DNA of 64,000 nucleotides from Pedobacter cryoconitis (GCF_014200595.1 NZ_JACHCG010000004.1:434001-498000); one strand, 5' to 3'; counted from the first letter of the stretch, positions 44,765 to 54,860 are shown. The notes: generated by a model not told the origin, from the letters alone. Translations and numbers: made by a program.

Positions 44765-46106
44765 CGTGCAAATCTTCCACAGTTTTGATCAGCGGGGGGC
44801 CTAAAAGACGGCTTCCCATTGTTGTAATCAGGAAATCATCCTCAATCCTTATTCCGCCAAAATCCCTGAACTGCTTCACTTTTTCATAATTAATAAATTG
44901 AGCATGCTTATTTTCAGCAGCCCACGAATCTATTAATACCGGTATAAAATATAATCCTGGTTCAACGGTCACGACAAAACCAGGTTCAAGGGCTTTACCT
45001 AAACGCAGCGACTTCAACCCGAATTCTTTACTCTTTTTCAATTCAGCTGTGTAGCCTATATACTCTTCTCCCAGGTTCTCCATATCATGTACATCAAGTC
45101 CCATCATATGGCCCAGGCCACATTGAAAAAACAAAGTGTGTGCCCCTTCAGCAACAGCTTGTTCAGGATCACCCTTCATCAAACCTAAATCAATAAGTCC
45201 GCGTACTAAATGTGCACTTGCCAATAAATGCACATCTTTATAAAGCACACCAGGCTGAAGCGCTTCAATAGCTTTCAACTGTGCATTTAAAACAATATTG
45301 TAAACATCCTGCTGCAAAGAGCTGAAAGATTTACCTACCGGAAAAGTGCGTGTTAAATCTCCTGCATAAAACAGCTCATTCTCTGCCCCGCAATCACACA
45401 AAACCATTTGTCCATCTTTCAAAACAGTATTACTTGCATGGTTATGCAGAATTTCACCATTTACCGTAAGGATGCTTGGAAAAGAAAGCTGCCCGCCATT
45501 GGCAATAGCGACCGCCTGTAACTGTGCAGCAACTGCATTTTCAGTAACCCCGGGACGTGCAATCTCCTGTGCCTTCAACTGCATCAAAGTACTGATCGTA
45601 ATTGCTTTTTCTATTTCCTGTATCTCCTGTTCACTTTTAATGGAGCGTTGCGCTACAATGGCTTTAATTAACGGTACCGAAGCCTCTCCGGTTAATCCCC
45701 AATCCATCAATTTCAAAGAAGTTTCCGCTCTGTAAACCGGAAGAAAATGAACTTTCCTGTTACCAGCCAGCGCGTTAATAACTTCAGTTTTCTTTCTCGT
45801 AAAAGCAATGCCCGCCTTTTCCGCCTGAGCTTCTATAGTTTCCAGTGCACCCGTCCATACGATATCATCCACCGTAAGTTCATCCCCGAATAAAATCTCC
45901 TGGTCGTTATCAATATCAATGATCAAACACAAATCCGGTCTGCTGATCCCGGTAAAATAGAGGAAACAGCTATCCTGACGAAAATGATAAGTATTATCTC
46001 TGAAATTCATCCCACTTTCACCATTCCCAGGCAAAAGGATAATTCCTTCCCCTATCTCTGATTTAAGCTTATTTCTTCTTTCCTCGTAAACTTCTTTAGC
46101 GAACAT
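44754..46106 (-). CDS. pepP: Xaa-Pro aminopeptidase (aminopeptidase P, M24B)
   Basis: This 450-residue cytoplasmic metallopeptidase has an N-terminal AMP_N domain (1-135) with LLPGNGESGMNFRDNTYHFRQDSCFLYFTG, and a pita-bread M24 domain after it. The five metal ligands are recognisable: the Asp in LCDCGAE, the Asp in YAGDLTRTF, the His in CGLGHMMGLDVHD, the Glu in VTVEPGLYF, and the Glu in GGIRIEDDF. It removes N-terminal residues that precede proline. The full-length frame overlaps GH97 tail to tail and has no visible terminator. It has no metabolic tie to its neighbours. Confidence 0.94.
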   Translation of the reverse strand: MFAKEVYEERRNKLKSEIGEGIILLPGNGESGMNFRDNTYHFRQDSCFLYFTGISRPDLCLIIDIDNDQEILFGDELTVDDIVWTGALETIEAQAEKAGIAFTRKKTEVINALAGNRKVHFLPVYRAETSLKLMDWGLTGEASVPLIKAIVAQRSIKSEQEIQEIEKAITISTLMQLKAQEIARPGVTENAVAAQLQAVAIANGGQLSFPSILTVNGEILHNHASNTVLKDGQMVLCDCGAENELFYAGDLTRTFPVGKSFSSLQQDVYNIVLNAQLKAIEALQPGVLYKDVHLLASAHLVRGLIDLGLMKGDPEQAVAEGAHTLFFQCGLGHMMGLDVHDMENLGEEYIGYTAELKKSKEFGLKSLRLGKALEPGFVVTVEPGLYFIPVLIDSWAAENKHAQFINYEKVKQFRDFGGIRIEDDFLITTMGSRLLGPPLIKTVEDLHANR

Positions 46107-46268
46107 ATCTGATTGTTTATAAGATCAAATTTATCAAATAAAAGTTAAAGTTGTCTGTTATAGGGTTCGTCAAAAACTCTTTTCCATCTGACAATAAAAA
46201 TCCTCTTTTCCTTTAACAAGTAACAATCTCTATCTCCACCACCCGCAACCACACACCCTTCACGCACC

Positions 46269-46341
46269 TTAAAAACAAGCATAGTGTATTTTTGATCTTG
46301 TTCGGGAACGCCGGCAAAAAATATATTATGCTTGTTTTTAA
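46269..46341. promoter_or_regulatory. 15-bp inverted repeat upstream of ECF sigma operon
   Basis: TTAAAAACAAGCATA (46269-46283) and its exact complement TATGCTTGTTTTTAA (46327-46341) are separated by 43 bp that include TATTTTTG and a GC-rich patch. It lies 52 bp before the sigma factor start. It could be a pair of regulator half-sites, a leader hairpin or a footprint of a small mobile element. Confidence 0.5.
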
Positions 46342-46368
46342 CGTAACATTAAGACAACACCCCTGGAA

Positions 46369-46376
46369 TATCTTTG
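46369..46376 (+). promoter_or_regulatory. -7 box for the second ECF sigma operon
   Basis: TATCTTTG matches TAnnTTTG and lies 16 bp before the ATG, giving a very short leader. The -33 element is not clear. A second candidate, TATTTTTG, is at 46287-46294. Confidence 0.4.
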
Positions 46377-46392
46377 CGAAAAAACCCAATCA

Positions 46393-46935
46393 ATGGATCT
46401 GATGACTTCCTTAAAACAAGGCGATCAAACCGCAATGGAAACCATTTACAAAAAACACTGGGAGCAAGTATTCGATGCCGCCTACAAACGTATTGGTACA
46501 GAAGACATTGCACAAGACATCACCCAGGATATCTTCATCTCCTTGTGGGAAAAACGTGAAACCCTGGAAATCAGAGAAACCCTTTCCTCTTACCTTTTAA
46601 CCTCCGTAAAATACCGTGTCATCAACTACTTCAAGGCGAACCTGACCAAAGAAAAATACACCGAAGATCTTTACGCCCTGATCGGCAATACCTCTCCCCT
46701 TCACCCCGCTAACGAACTGGCAGTCAAAGAAATTCACAAAGAACTTGACCAGGCAATCGCCGAACTACCAGAACGTATGCGCCAGATCTTTTCCATGAGC
46801 AGAAAACAGGAAAAATCAAATAATGAGATCTCCGCAGAACTTAACCTCTCCATACAGACCGTTAAAAACCAACTCACCGCAGCACTAAAAATTATCAGAA
46901 AAAGACTCGCCTATCTGACCCTGTTCTTCTTTTAA
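46393..46935 (+). CDS. ECF RNA polymerase sigma factor (Bacteroidota FecI-like)
   Basis: This 180-residue sigma factor has region 2 (about 8-75): METIYKKHWEQVFDAAYKRIGTEDIAQDITQDIFISLWEKRE. Region 4 (about 120-175) reads LDQAIAELPERMRQIFSMSRKQEKSNNEISAELNLSIQTVKNQLTAALKII. It is the first gene of a five-gene unit with FecR, STN-SusC, SusD and a GDPD-phosphatase, and presumably activates that unit when its FecR releases it. The ATG at 46393 gives the normal family length. Confidence 0.94.
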   Translation: MDLMTSLKQGDQTAMETIYKKHWEQVFDAAYKRIGTEDIAQDITQDIFISLWEKRETLEIRETLSSYLLTSVKYRVINYFKANLTKEKYTEDLYALIGNTSPLHPANELAVKEIHKELDQAIAELPERMRQIFSMSRKQEKSNNEISAELNLSIQTVKNQLTAALKIIRKRLAYLTLFFF

Positions 46936-47003
46936 CAAAAACGTAACCTAACCTTAACACCATCTCCCGGTACCACTGACCACTTAAACTGACTAGTTGG
47001 TAG

Positions 47004-47963
47004 ATGGAAGACAAAAAGCTTGCAGAAGATCTGCTGAAAAAATATTTAGATGCTAAAGCTACCCCCAAAGAAATTGAACAGGTTGAAAACTGGTACAATT
47101 CCTATGAGGAAAAAAACAAAACACTAAGTCAAAACCAGAAAGCTGTTATAGAACGCCGTATGCGCATTACCCTGCAACAGCACATGCAGCAAAAGCCTGA
47201 AGCAAAAACAGCCTTCATCCGCAGCAACACTTTCCTTCAAATTGCCGCATCACTCCTACTGGTTTGCAGCATTGGATTGGCCTGGTGGAAAACCGTACCC
47301 CATTCACAACAAAAAACAAATCCAACTCTGCGCATTGCCAGTACAAAAGTAAACGAGAAAAAGACGATCACCTTAGCAGACGGTTCAGAGGTTGCGCTGA
47401 GCCCATCCAGCAGACTATCCTACCCTGCAAAATTTGCCGCCTCTTTCAGAGAGATTACTTTAGAAGAAGGAGAAGCATTTTTCAAAATCACTCACGATGA
47501 GAAACGTCCTTTTAACGTTCAGTTACCCGGAAAACTTTATACAAAAGTACTCGGTACATCCTTTACAATCCGCGCATTTAAAGCCTCCAATGCCCTGAAT
47601 GTTTCCGTAAGCACTGGTAAAGTAGCTGTGGGGAATAAAAGCCAGGTATTTGGCACACTGATCAAAGGTCAGCAAATCACTTACGATAAAAACAAAGAAA
47701 CAGCGATCATCAGCCAGACACCAGTTCCAGATACCAGGATCGTATTTGAAGGCATAAACCTGCGTCAGGCGCTGCAAAAACTAGAATATATCTACTCCAT
47801 AAAAATTGAACTGAACCCAGCTTCCTTAGGAAATCTCGGCTGTACGGCAACATTCCATAGCAAGCAAAAACCAGAAGAGATCCTGAACATCATTTGCAGC
47901 CTGTACAATCTTAAATATGACAGCAATCCAGATCATCAATCATTTAAAATCCATAAACAATGA
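47004..47963 (+). CDS. FecR family anti-sigma factor
   Basis: This 319-residue protein has a cytoplasmic helical N-terminus (LAEDLLKKYLDAKATPKEIEQVENWY). A transmembrane helix lies near residues 75-90 (FLQIAASLLLVCSIGLAWW). The periplasmic FecR domain has ITLADGSEVALSPSSRLSYPAKF, REITLEEGEAFFKITHDEKRPFNVQ and YTKVLGTSFTIRAFK. The C-terminal DUF4974 region includes GINLRQALQKLEYIYSIKIELN. It is 68 bases after the sigma gene and 88 bases before the STN-bearing SusC, the expected order for a trans-envelope signalling chain. Confidence 0.94.
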   Translation: MEDKKLAEDLLKKYLDAKATPKEIEQVENWYNSYEEKNKTLSQNQKAVIERRMRITLQQHMQQKPEAKTAFIRSNTFLQIAASLLLVCSIGLAWWKTVPHSQQKTNPTLRIASTKVNEKKTITLADGSEVALSPSSRLSYPAKFAASFREITLEEGEAFFKITHDEKRPFNVQLPGKLYTKVLGTSFTIRAFKASNALNVSVSTGKVAVGNKSQVFGTLIKGQQITYDKNKETAIISQTPVPDTRIVFEGINLRQALQKLEYIYSIKIELNPASLGNLGCTATFHSKQKPEEILNIICSLYNLKYDSNPDHQSFKIHKQ

Positions 47964-48051
47964 AACACTGATACAAACCTATTTAACGGCAATGTTCAAT
48001 ACAGTCCCCCTCAAATTAATCATTCAATTAACGCGCTAATCAATTAACAGT

Positions 48052-51000
48052 ATGAAAACACCCTCCTATAAGAGGTTAACAGCCCTTTATAAAGCCATGA
48101 AGTATTCTTTATTAATTTTCACGGTCATTTGCACATTCTGCGGAACAATCTTCGCTTCCGTCACTATGGCTCAGAAATTAGATCGTGCCCTGGTATCGCT
48201 TACGATTACCAAAGACAAATCACAGCAAGCTATTCTAAAAGAAATAGAAGCAAAAACAGGCCTTCATTTTGTTTACAATCAAAATCAGTTGTCGATCAAC
48301 AAACAAGCAGTAAACGAAACTTTCAAGCAGGAGAAAGTAGAGATAGTCTTACATAAACTAGGTTTTGAATGCCTGGAAAAAGGAGACTATGTAATCCTTA
48401 AAAAAATACCAGCACCTGTAAAAAAAGCAGACCGGACAGTTTCCGGAACAGTAAAAGACTCCACTGGCCTGGCTATGCCGGGCGTGTCGGTCAAAGTATC
48501 AGGCACAACTTTAGGAACCACCACAAATGCTGATGGAAAATTCAGTATTCCCGCACCTGAAGAAACTACGCTGATTTTTTCGATGATTGGTTATAAAACA
48601 CAACAAGTGAAAATCGAAGGAAAAGGCATGATCAACATTATTTTAACAGAAGACAATTCACAGTTAAATGAAGTTGTAGTAGTCGGCTATGGTACACAAA
48701 AGAAAATCACTGTTTCTGGTGCAGTAGCAGAAGTATCACTGGATAAACTAAATTCAAGATCAGTAAACGATATCGGAAGTATTTTACAAGGAAAGGCTCC
48801 GGGTGTGGTTGTAGTGAGTGAAAGTGGGGACCCTACTGCCACCGCCAAAGTAAATATCCGTGGACAGGGTGGTATCAATGGAGAAAACCCTTTATATGTA
48901 ATTGACGGTTCATTATTCTATGGTACACCAGTCCTGAACCCAAACGATATCGAATCTATTTCCGTACTAAAAGATGGAGCAGCAGCAATTTATGGTGCAA
49001 GAGCTTCGGGAGGAGTTATCCTGATCACGACTAAAAAAGGAGCTAACCAGAAATTGAATATCACTTTTGATGCTAAAGTAGGTACACAAACTGCCTGGAA
49101 AAAGTTGAAATCATTAAACGCAAAAGAGTTTGCCGATGTTTCAAACCTGGCTGCCGATAATGCAGGTATTCCAAGAAAAGATGCTTTTGATGCAGTAAAA
49201 TATCCTGATGGACAAATTACCCGTGCAGACTGGGTAGATGAAATTTTCAGAACAGGATTGATCCAGGACTACAACATGGGTATCACTGGTGGAAACGACA
49301 AGTCGAGCTTTTACCTGAGTTTCAATTACCGTAAAGCAGAAGGTACGCTATTGAACACTTATGGAAACCGTTATAACTTCAGGATTAACTCTGAACACCG
49401 GATCAATTCGTGGATGAAAGTTGGAGAGAATTTATTCTACGATTATACCAATGGAAACGGGTCGAACTCAAATGCACCTAACATTAACGGAGCAAATACA
49501 AAAAGCGCCTATACAGGAACAATAATTTCAGCTATATTTTATCCTTCAAACGTTGCGCCATACACTGCAACAGGCGGATTTTCAGGTTTACCTTTAGCTT
49601 ATGCGGGTGCTTACGGAGATATTATCAACCCTGTAGCCTATTTAAAACGACTAGACGTCAACAACCCGGTTAATACCATCGTAGCGAATCCTTATGCAGA
49701 ACTTGATTTAGCAAAAGGGCTTAAGTTCCGTTCTAATTTATCTTTCACTAAAAGGATTAATGACTCTAAAACCTTCCAGACCAAAGTTCCTGAGATTGGT
49801 AAGATTTTTGACTTTAATCAGCTGACACAAACTTCCAACACCAGCAATGATCTGTTAGCAGAACAGGTATTAACTTACGATAAGTATTTCGGTTCTCATC
49901 ACCTGAACGTGATTGGTGGTTTCTCTTACCAAAACACGCATTCTGAATACCTGTCTGTTTTTGCACAGGGCTTTGATGACGAATCTCCAAAGTACCGTTA
50001 CATGGTGAATGCGACTAAACCTTTCTTACCTGAAAGTAATGTATCCAGCGAAACATTAACCTCATTCTTTGCCCGTGCAAATTATGATTACAAAAGCAAA
50101 TACCTGCTTTCTTTGATCGGAAGAAGAGATGGAACTTCTTTGGTTGCACCACAAAATCGTTTTGCTAATTACTACTCTGCATCCGCAGGATGGGTAATTA
50201 ACAGAGAAGACTTCCTGAATAAAGTGGATTGGATCAGTAATTTAAAAATCAGAGGTAGTTATGGTCTTTTGGGTAACCTGGCCAGTGTAACCAGCCAGGC
50301 GGTGAACCCTACCCTTTCTAAAACTACCATCTACATGGGTCAGAACCCAGCGCAGCTTTTAGGTTATTATGAAAATGTATTGTCTAATCCTGACTTAACC
50401 TGGGCAAAATCTAAACAAACCAATATCGGTCTTGACTTCGGTATCTTTAAAAATAGGTTAAACCTGGTTGCTGATTATTTCATTAAGGATACGAAAGACA
50501 TGTTGATTTATCAGCCCTTATCCGGAACTACAGGTGTAGACGGACAATGGAAAAATGGTGGTTTATCCAGAGATAAAGGAATTGAGGTTGGACTGAACTA
50601 CAATAACAAGCCGGAAGCAGCATTCCAGTACAGCATCAATGCTACCTTCACTAAAATGAATAACAAACTGGTTTCTTTACCAGCAGGTTTAACAAGTCAG
50701 GCGGTAGATTTTAATGTACGCGGTACACTGACTCCTGTTCTTTTACAAGTTGGACAGCCTTTATATTCTTACTATGTGGTACAGACAGCAGGGATTTTCC
50801 AGTCGGACGCAGAAGCTAAAAACTATAAAAATGCGAGTGGAAATATGATTCAGCCCAACGCTAAAGCTGGGGATTTCCGTTTCGTAGATAGCAATAACGA
50901 TGGTAAAATTGACAACAATGACCGGGTATTCAGAGGCAGTGCTTATCCCGATTTCTCTTATGGTTTCAGCTTCAATGCAAGCTACAAAGGATTTGACCTG

Positions 51001-51441
51001 AACTTATTTGCACAAGGTGTAAAAGGCAACAAGTTATTTAATGCCTTAAAATATACAGGACTGAATGCAGGAAGTGGTCAGAACTACAACTTACTGAAAG
51101 GTGTATTAGATGCCTGGAGCCCAACCAATACAGGAAGCAGCCTTCCCCGTATATCGGCAAGTGATGCGAATGGGAACTTCTCTACCACATCAGATTTTTA
51201 TCTGGAAAGCGGTTCTTATTTAAGATTAAAGAGTGCAACTATAGGGTATACTTTCCCAAAAACCCTTTTAAAAGCAGCTAAAATAAGTAATCTGCGTCTT
51301 TACGTGACTTCTAATAACCTGTTTACGATTACTAAATATTCTGGTTTTGATCCCGAAGTAGGAATGGATCAGTATGGTGTAGATGTAGGCCGTTACCCAC
51401 AAGCAAGAACATTCCTGTTTGGTGCAAGTCTGAATTTTTAA
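48052..51441 (+). CDS. SusC/RagA family transporter with STN signalling domain
   Basis: This 1129-residue outer-membrane protein has a long n-region signal (ends near SVTMAQ, residue 41). An STN domain (about 45-122) reads LVSLTITKDKSQQAILKEIEAKTGLHFVYNQNQL. A carboxypeptidase-like domain (about 128-200), the TonB plug with VVVVGYGTQKK, LQGKAPGVVVVSESGDPTATAKVNIRG and PLYVIDGSLF, and the barrel to FLFGASLNF follow. The C-terminal barrel strand ends in Phe. The STN domain ties it to the FecR upstream. The phosphatase gene at the end of the operon suggests a phosphorylated or phosphodiester ligand. Confidence 0.94.
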   Translation: MKTPSYKRLTALYKAMKYSLLIFTVICTFCGTIFASVTMAQKLDRALVSLTITKDKSQQAILKEIEAKTGLHFVYNQNQLSINKQAVNETFKQEKVEIVLHKLGFECLEKGDYVILKKIPAPVKKADRTVSGTVKDSTGLAMPGVSVKVSGTTLGTTTNADGKFSIPAPEETTLIFSMIGYKTQQVKIEGKGMINIILTEDNSQLNEVVVVGYGTQKKITVSGAVAEVSLDKLNSRSVNDIGSILQGKAPGVVVVSESGDPTATAKVNIRGQGGINGENPLYVIDGSLFYGTPVLNPNDIESISVLKDGAAAIYGARASGGVILITTKKGANQKLNITFDAKVGTQTAWKKLKSLNAKEFADVSNLAADNAGIPRKDAFDAVKYPDGQITRADWVDEIFRTGLIQDYNMGITGGNDKSSFYLSFNYRKAEGTLLNTYGNRYNFRINSEHRINSWMKVGENLFYDYTNGNGSNSNAPNINGANTKSAYTGTIISAIFYPSNVAPYTATGGFSGLPLAYAGAYGDIINPVAYLKRLDVNNPVNTIVANPYAELDLAKGLKFRSNLSFTKRINDSKTFQTKVPEIGKIFDFNQLTQTSNTSNDLLAEQVLTYDKYFGSHHLNVIGGFSYQNTHSEYLSVFAQGFDDESPKYRYMVNATKPFLPESNVSSETLTSFFARANYDYKSKYLLSLIGRRDGTSLVAPQNRFANYYSASAGWVINREDFLNKVDWISNLKIRGSYGLLGNLASVTSQAVNPTLSKTTIYMGQNPAQLLGYYENVLSNPDLTWAKSKQTNIGLDFGIFKNRLNLVADYFIKDTKDMLIYQPLSGTTGVDGQWKNGGLSRDKGIEVGLNYNNKPEAAFQYSINATFTKMNNKLVSLPAGLTSQAVDFNVRGTLTPVLLQVGQPLYSYYVVQTAGIFQSDAEAKNYKNASGNMIQPNAKAGDFRFVDSNNDGKIDNNDRVFRGSAYPDFSYGFSFNASYKGFDLNLFAQGVKGNKLFNALKYTGLNAGSGQNYNLLKGVLDAWSPTNTGSSLPRISASDANGNFSTTSDFYLESGSYLRLKSATIGYTFPKTLLKAAKISNLRLYVTSNNLFTITKYSGFDPEVGMDQYGVDVGRYPQARTFLFGASLNF

Positions 51442-51460
51442 CACGTATTAATCAACAAAA

Positions 51461-52984
51461 ATGAAAAAGAATTTACTCCACATATTAATAGCTGGCTTAA
51501 CCATGGTTACGATCAGCTCTTGTAAAAAACAATTAGATATTACCCCTGAAGGTGCTCCTTCGAAAGGAAATTTCTGGAAAACCAGTACGGATGCGGTGAA
51601 AGGTGCCAATGCGATGTATGACCTTTATGACGATGAAAACTTTTATGGCCGTGGTTTCTTCTGGTTTATCAACGCCAGTGATGACATGATTACCGGACGT
51701 GTAAAAGCACAGGGTGATAACGTAAGAGACTTCAACTCTGCTTATATTGGTGGGGATTATACCGAAGGACAATGGAAAATGAGATATGCAACAATTAAAA
51801 GAGCAAATGATGTGATTCGTTATGTGCCTTCAATTGAGATGGATGCTGCTTTGAAAAAGAGATTGATCGGCGAAGCGTATTTTACAAGTGGTTATATGTA
51901 TTTCCAGTTAGCTTCCAATTATGGTAATGCTAAAGCCGGGGTACCTATTGTAACCAGGGCAAATATGGATGATCCGAACCCAACACCAAGAGCAGCTAAT
52001 GTAAATTTGAACTATGATTACCTGATTAGTGAATTACAACAGGCAGCAAATTATCTTCCCTACTTTGATCAGCTGGGTGCCGCAGATTATGGCCGTCCGC
52101 ATAAAGTGGCTGCATGGGCAGTATTGTCCAAAGCCTTCTTATTTAAAAAGGATTATCCTAATGCAGAAAAATATGCCGACTCTGTCATCAATTTCGGTAA
52201 ACGTGACTTAATGCCAAATTTTGCAGATGTATTTAAAGCATCAAATAACTGGGGACCTGAATATATCTGGTCAGCTGTTTCTACTCCTTCTGGTGCTGCT
52301 GGCTGGGGAAGTATTCTGCCTGGCGTGATGCTTGAAAATAAAGGCTGGGGAAAATACAATGGCTGGGGCTATTACGTTCCAACCAAAGAATTATATGATT
52401 CTTACCAGCCAGGTGATATCCGCCGTGAGGCAACGATCTTAAAACCGGGAGATCATTTTATGTTTTTTGGGGCAGACAATGTTTATGCTTCTGTGAATAG
52501 TTTATCTGGCTTCCAGTTCAGAAAATACATGGACCCATTCAGTTTTGCAGATCCGGTAGGCAAACATATCAGTCCAAACGGTGACCATCCGACAACAGAT
52601 TTAAACCTTCCGTTATTGCGTTTTGCAGAAGTATTATTGATCAAAGCAGAAGCGGCAATTATGCAGCGGGGTGCTGGTGCCGGTGATACAGAATTGAACA
52701 GAATCAGGGTAAGGGCAAAACTTGCAGCTGCAAGCGGAATGACACTGGCAGATCTGAAAAGAGAACGCCGTAATGAACTGGCCGGAGAATGGGCAGACAG
52801 ACATCGCGATATGGTGCGCTGGGGTGATGCTGAGGCTGCTTATGCACAACCAGCTCATGGATTCAGCGGGGCAACAGTATGGCCTGCAAGAAAATTCAAT
52901 CCTCAGGTACATGATGTATGGGCTGTTCCACAAAAAGAAATTGATAACAGTGGCGGCGTAATTAAACAAAACGCTGGCTGGTAA
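51461..52984 (+). CDS. RagB/SusD family nutrient-uptake lipoprotein
   Basis: This 507-residue lipoprotein has a lipobox MVTISSC (Cys21). It has the classic SusD layout: TPEGAPSKGNFWKTSTDAVKGANAMYD, a TPR-like helical part with GEAYFTSGYMYFQLASNYGNAKAGVPIVTR, and the C-terminal signature RFAEVLLIKAEAAI, LNRIRVRAKL and LKRERRNELAGEWADRHRDMVRWG. It differs from the SusD-like_2 type of the three other SusD genes in this window. It partners the SusC 19 bases upstream and precedes the GDPD-phosphatase gene by 14 bases. Confidence 0.94.
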   Translation: MKKNLLHILIAGLTMVTISSCKKQLDITPEGAPSKGNFWKTSTDAVKGANAMYDLYDDENFYGRGFFWFINASDDMITGRVKAQGDNVRDFNSAYIGGDYTEGQWKMRYATIKRANDVIRYVPSIEMDAALKKRLIGEAYFTSGYMYFQLASNYGNAKAGVPIVTRANMDDPNPTPRAANVNLNYDYLISELQQAANYLPYFDQLGAADYGRPHKVAAWAVLSKAFLFKKDYPNAEKYADSVINFGKRDLMPNFADVFKASNNWGPEYIWSAVSTPSGAAGWGSILPGVMLENKGWGKYNGWGYYVPTKELYDSYQPGDIRREATILKPGDHFMFFGADNVYASVNSLSGFQFRKYMDPFSFADPVGKHISPNGDHPTTDLNLPLLRFAEVLLIKAEAAIMQRGAGAGDTELNRIRVRAKLAAASGMTLADLKRERRNELAGEWADRHRDMVRWGDAEAAYAQPAHGFSGATVWPARKFNPQVHDVWAVPQKEIDNSGGVIKQNAGW

Positions 52985-52998
52985 ATAAATTTAAACAC

Positions 52999-54843
52999 AT
53001 GAAAAACCTATTTTGCGCTACTGTATTTACCTTATTTTCATTGGCGGCCGTTGCACAGACACCGTTATCAGCTAATTCAGGTCACAGCCACAATGATTAC
53101 AAACAAAACATCCCATTACTGCGTGCTTATTACGCAGGGATGGGCTCTATTGAAGCTGATGTTTTTCTGAAGGATGGCCAGCTGTTTGTCGCTCATGAGT
53201 TAAAGGAAATCAAACCAGGGGCAACACTTTTGAAACAATACCTGGAGCCTTTATACCGGTTGTATCAGGAAAACGGAAATCATCCTTATGCGAATCATCA
53301 GTTAAAATTGCAATTGGTGATTGATATTAAAGAAGATTACCAGCATGTTTTACCGCAGCTGCTGAAAGAGCTTAAACCTTTTCAGGACATGGTAAACAAG
53401 CCAGTTAATCCGGACGCGGTAAGTATTGTGGTCAGCGGAGATATGCCAGCCCCTGAAAACTTTAAGAATTATCCTGCTTTAATTTCTTTTGACGGCCGCC
53501 CGGCTACGGTTTATACACAAGAGCAGTTGGAGCGTGTAGCAATGATCAGCGATGATCTAAAGAATTACACGGTCTGGAATGGCAAAGGAACACCGACAAA
53601 AATTGATCAGGATAAGCTTTTAAAGGTAATTAATGCGGCACATCAGCAAAAGAAACCTTTCCGCTTCTGGGCAACACAGGATAGTCCGAATACCTGGCTG
53701 GAGCTGGAGAAATTCGGAGTAGACTGGATTAATACGGATGCGCCTGAGAAGCTGCGTGATTTCTATTTACGGAAAGATAAACTGACTTATACTAATCCGG
53801 TTGCTTATCCTGTTTATCAGCCAACTTATCAATCTGATGGCCCGGCCAAAAAGGTAAAAAACGTGATTTTGCTGATTGGCGATGGAATGGGCCTGGCTCA
53901 AATCCATGCGGGATGGATTGCGAATCATGGTAACCTGAATATCACGATGATCCGCAATAGTGGTTTCTCTCAGACTGCGGCTTCTAATTCTGGAAATACA
54001 GATTCTGCGGCTGGCGGATCGGCTATTGCTATGGGCGAGAAAACAAATAACCGCTATATAGGCATGGGACCTGATGATAAGAAACGTACGAATCTGGCAG
54101 ATACTTTAGCTGGTTATGGTATAAAAAGCGGAATTATCAGTGTTGGTGATATTACGGATGCTACTCCTGCTGTGTTTTATGCACATCAGTTAGACCGTTC
54201 GTATAGTGAAGCCATAGCAAAGGATTTTCTGGATAGTCATGTAGATATTTTAGTAGGTTCTAATCAAAAGAGCTTTCTGCAAAATCCCGATACTGGTTTA
54301 ATGAAAAAACTGGAAGCTAAAGGTTATACTTTGAGTAAATCGGTAGCAGACTTCAAACAGAAAAGCAGTGGTAAGCAATTGGTTTTATTACCCGATTCTG
54401 CAACGCGTCCGGTAAAGGATGGCAGAGGAGATATGCTGGCGCAGTCTTTAAAACAAACTATCAAATTATTATCAGCTAATAAAAAAGGCTTCTTTATAAT
54501 GACTGAGGGTGCTCAGATTGATTATGGAGGTCATGTCAATGATTTAAAATATGTGGTGACTGAACTGCATGATTTTGATAAAACCGTAGCTGAGGCTTTA
54601 CGTTTTGCTGATCAGGATGGAGAAACCCTGGTTTTAATTACCGCGGATCATGAAACGGGAGGTTTGACTTTACTGGATGCTTCGGCAGCGGAAGGCAGGA
54701 TTCAGGGAGAGTTTAGTACGAATGACCATACGAATATCATGGTGCCTGTTTATGCTTATGGCCCGCATTCAGGAGATTTCACGGGTACTTATCCGAACAA
54801 TGAGATTTTTAAAAAGATCATGAAATTGTTTACAGGTAAGTAA
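52999..54843 (+). CDS. GDPD-like / alkaline phosphatase two-domain enzyme
   Basis: This 614-residue secreted enzyme has a signal peptide ending AAVAQ. The N-terminal domain (about 25-265) is a PI-PLC/GDPD-like TIM barrel with SHNDYKQNIPLLRAYYAGMGSIEADVFLKDGQLFVAHE, holding the His and Glu/Asp metal and catalytic residues. The C-terminal domain (about 285-614) is an alkaline phosphatase: NVILLIGDGMG, SGNTDSAAGGSAIAMG with the Asp-Ser nucleophile motif, TADHETGG and DHTNIMVPVYAYG. It could open phosphodiesters and then release phosphate. Its position at the end of the sigma/FecR/SusCD unit suggests organophosphate scavenging. A terminator follows. Confidence 0.93.
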   Translation: MKNLFCATVFTLFSLAAVAQTPLSANSGHSHNDYKQNIPLLRAYYAGMGSIEADVFLKDGQLFVAHELKEIKPGATLLKQYLEPLYRLYQENGNHPYANHQLKLQLVIDIKEDYQHVLPQLLKELKPFQDMVNKPVNPDAVSIVVSGDMPAPENFKNYPALISFDGRPATVYTQEQLERVAMISDDLKNYTVWNGKGTPTKIDQDKLLKVINAAHQQKKPFRFWATQDSPNTWLELEKFGVDWINTDAPEKLRDFYLRKDKLTYTNPVAYPVYQPTYQSDGPAKKVKNVILLIGDGMGLAQIHAGWIANHGNLNITMIRNSGFSQTAASNSGNTDSAAGGSAIAMGEKTNNRYIGMGPDDKKRTNLADTLAGYGIKSGIISVGDITDATPAVFYAHQLDRSYSEAIAKDFLDSHVDILVGSNQKSFLQNPDTGLMKKLEAKGYTLSKSVADFKQKSSGKQLVLLPDSATRPVKDGRGDMLAQSLKQTIKLLSANKKGFFIMTEGAQIDYGGHVNDLKYVVTELHDFDKTVAEALRFADQDGETLVLITADHETGGLTLLDASAAEGRIQGEFSTNDHTNIMVPVYAYGPHSGDFTGTYPNNEIFKKIMKLFTGK

Positions 54844-54860
54844 GGATTCAATTTAACATA

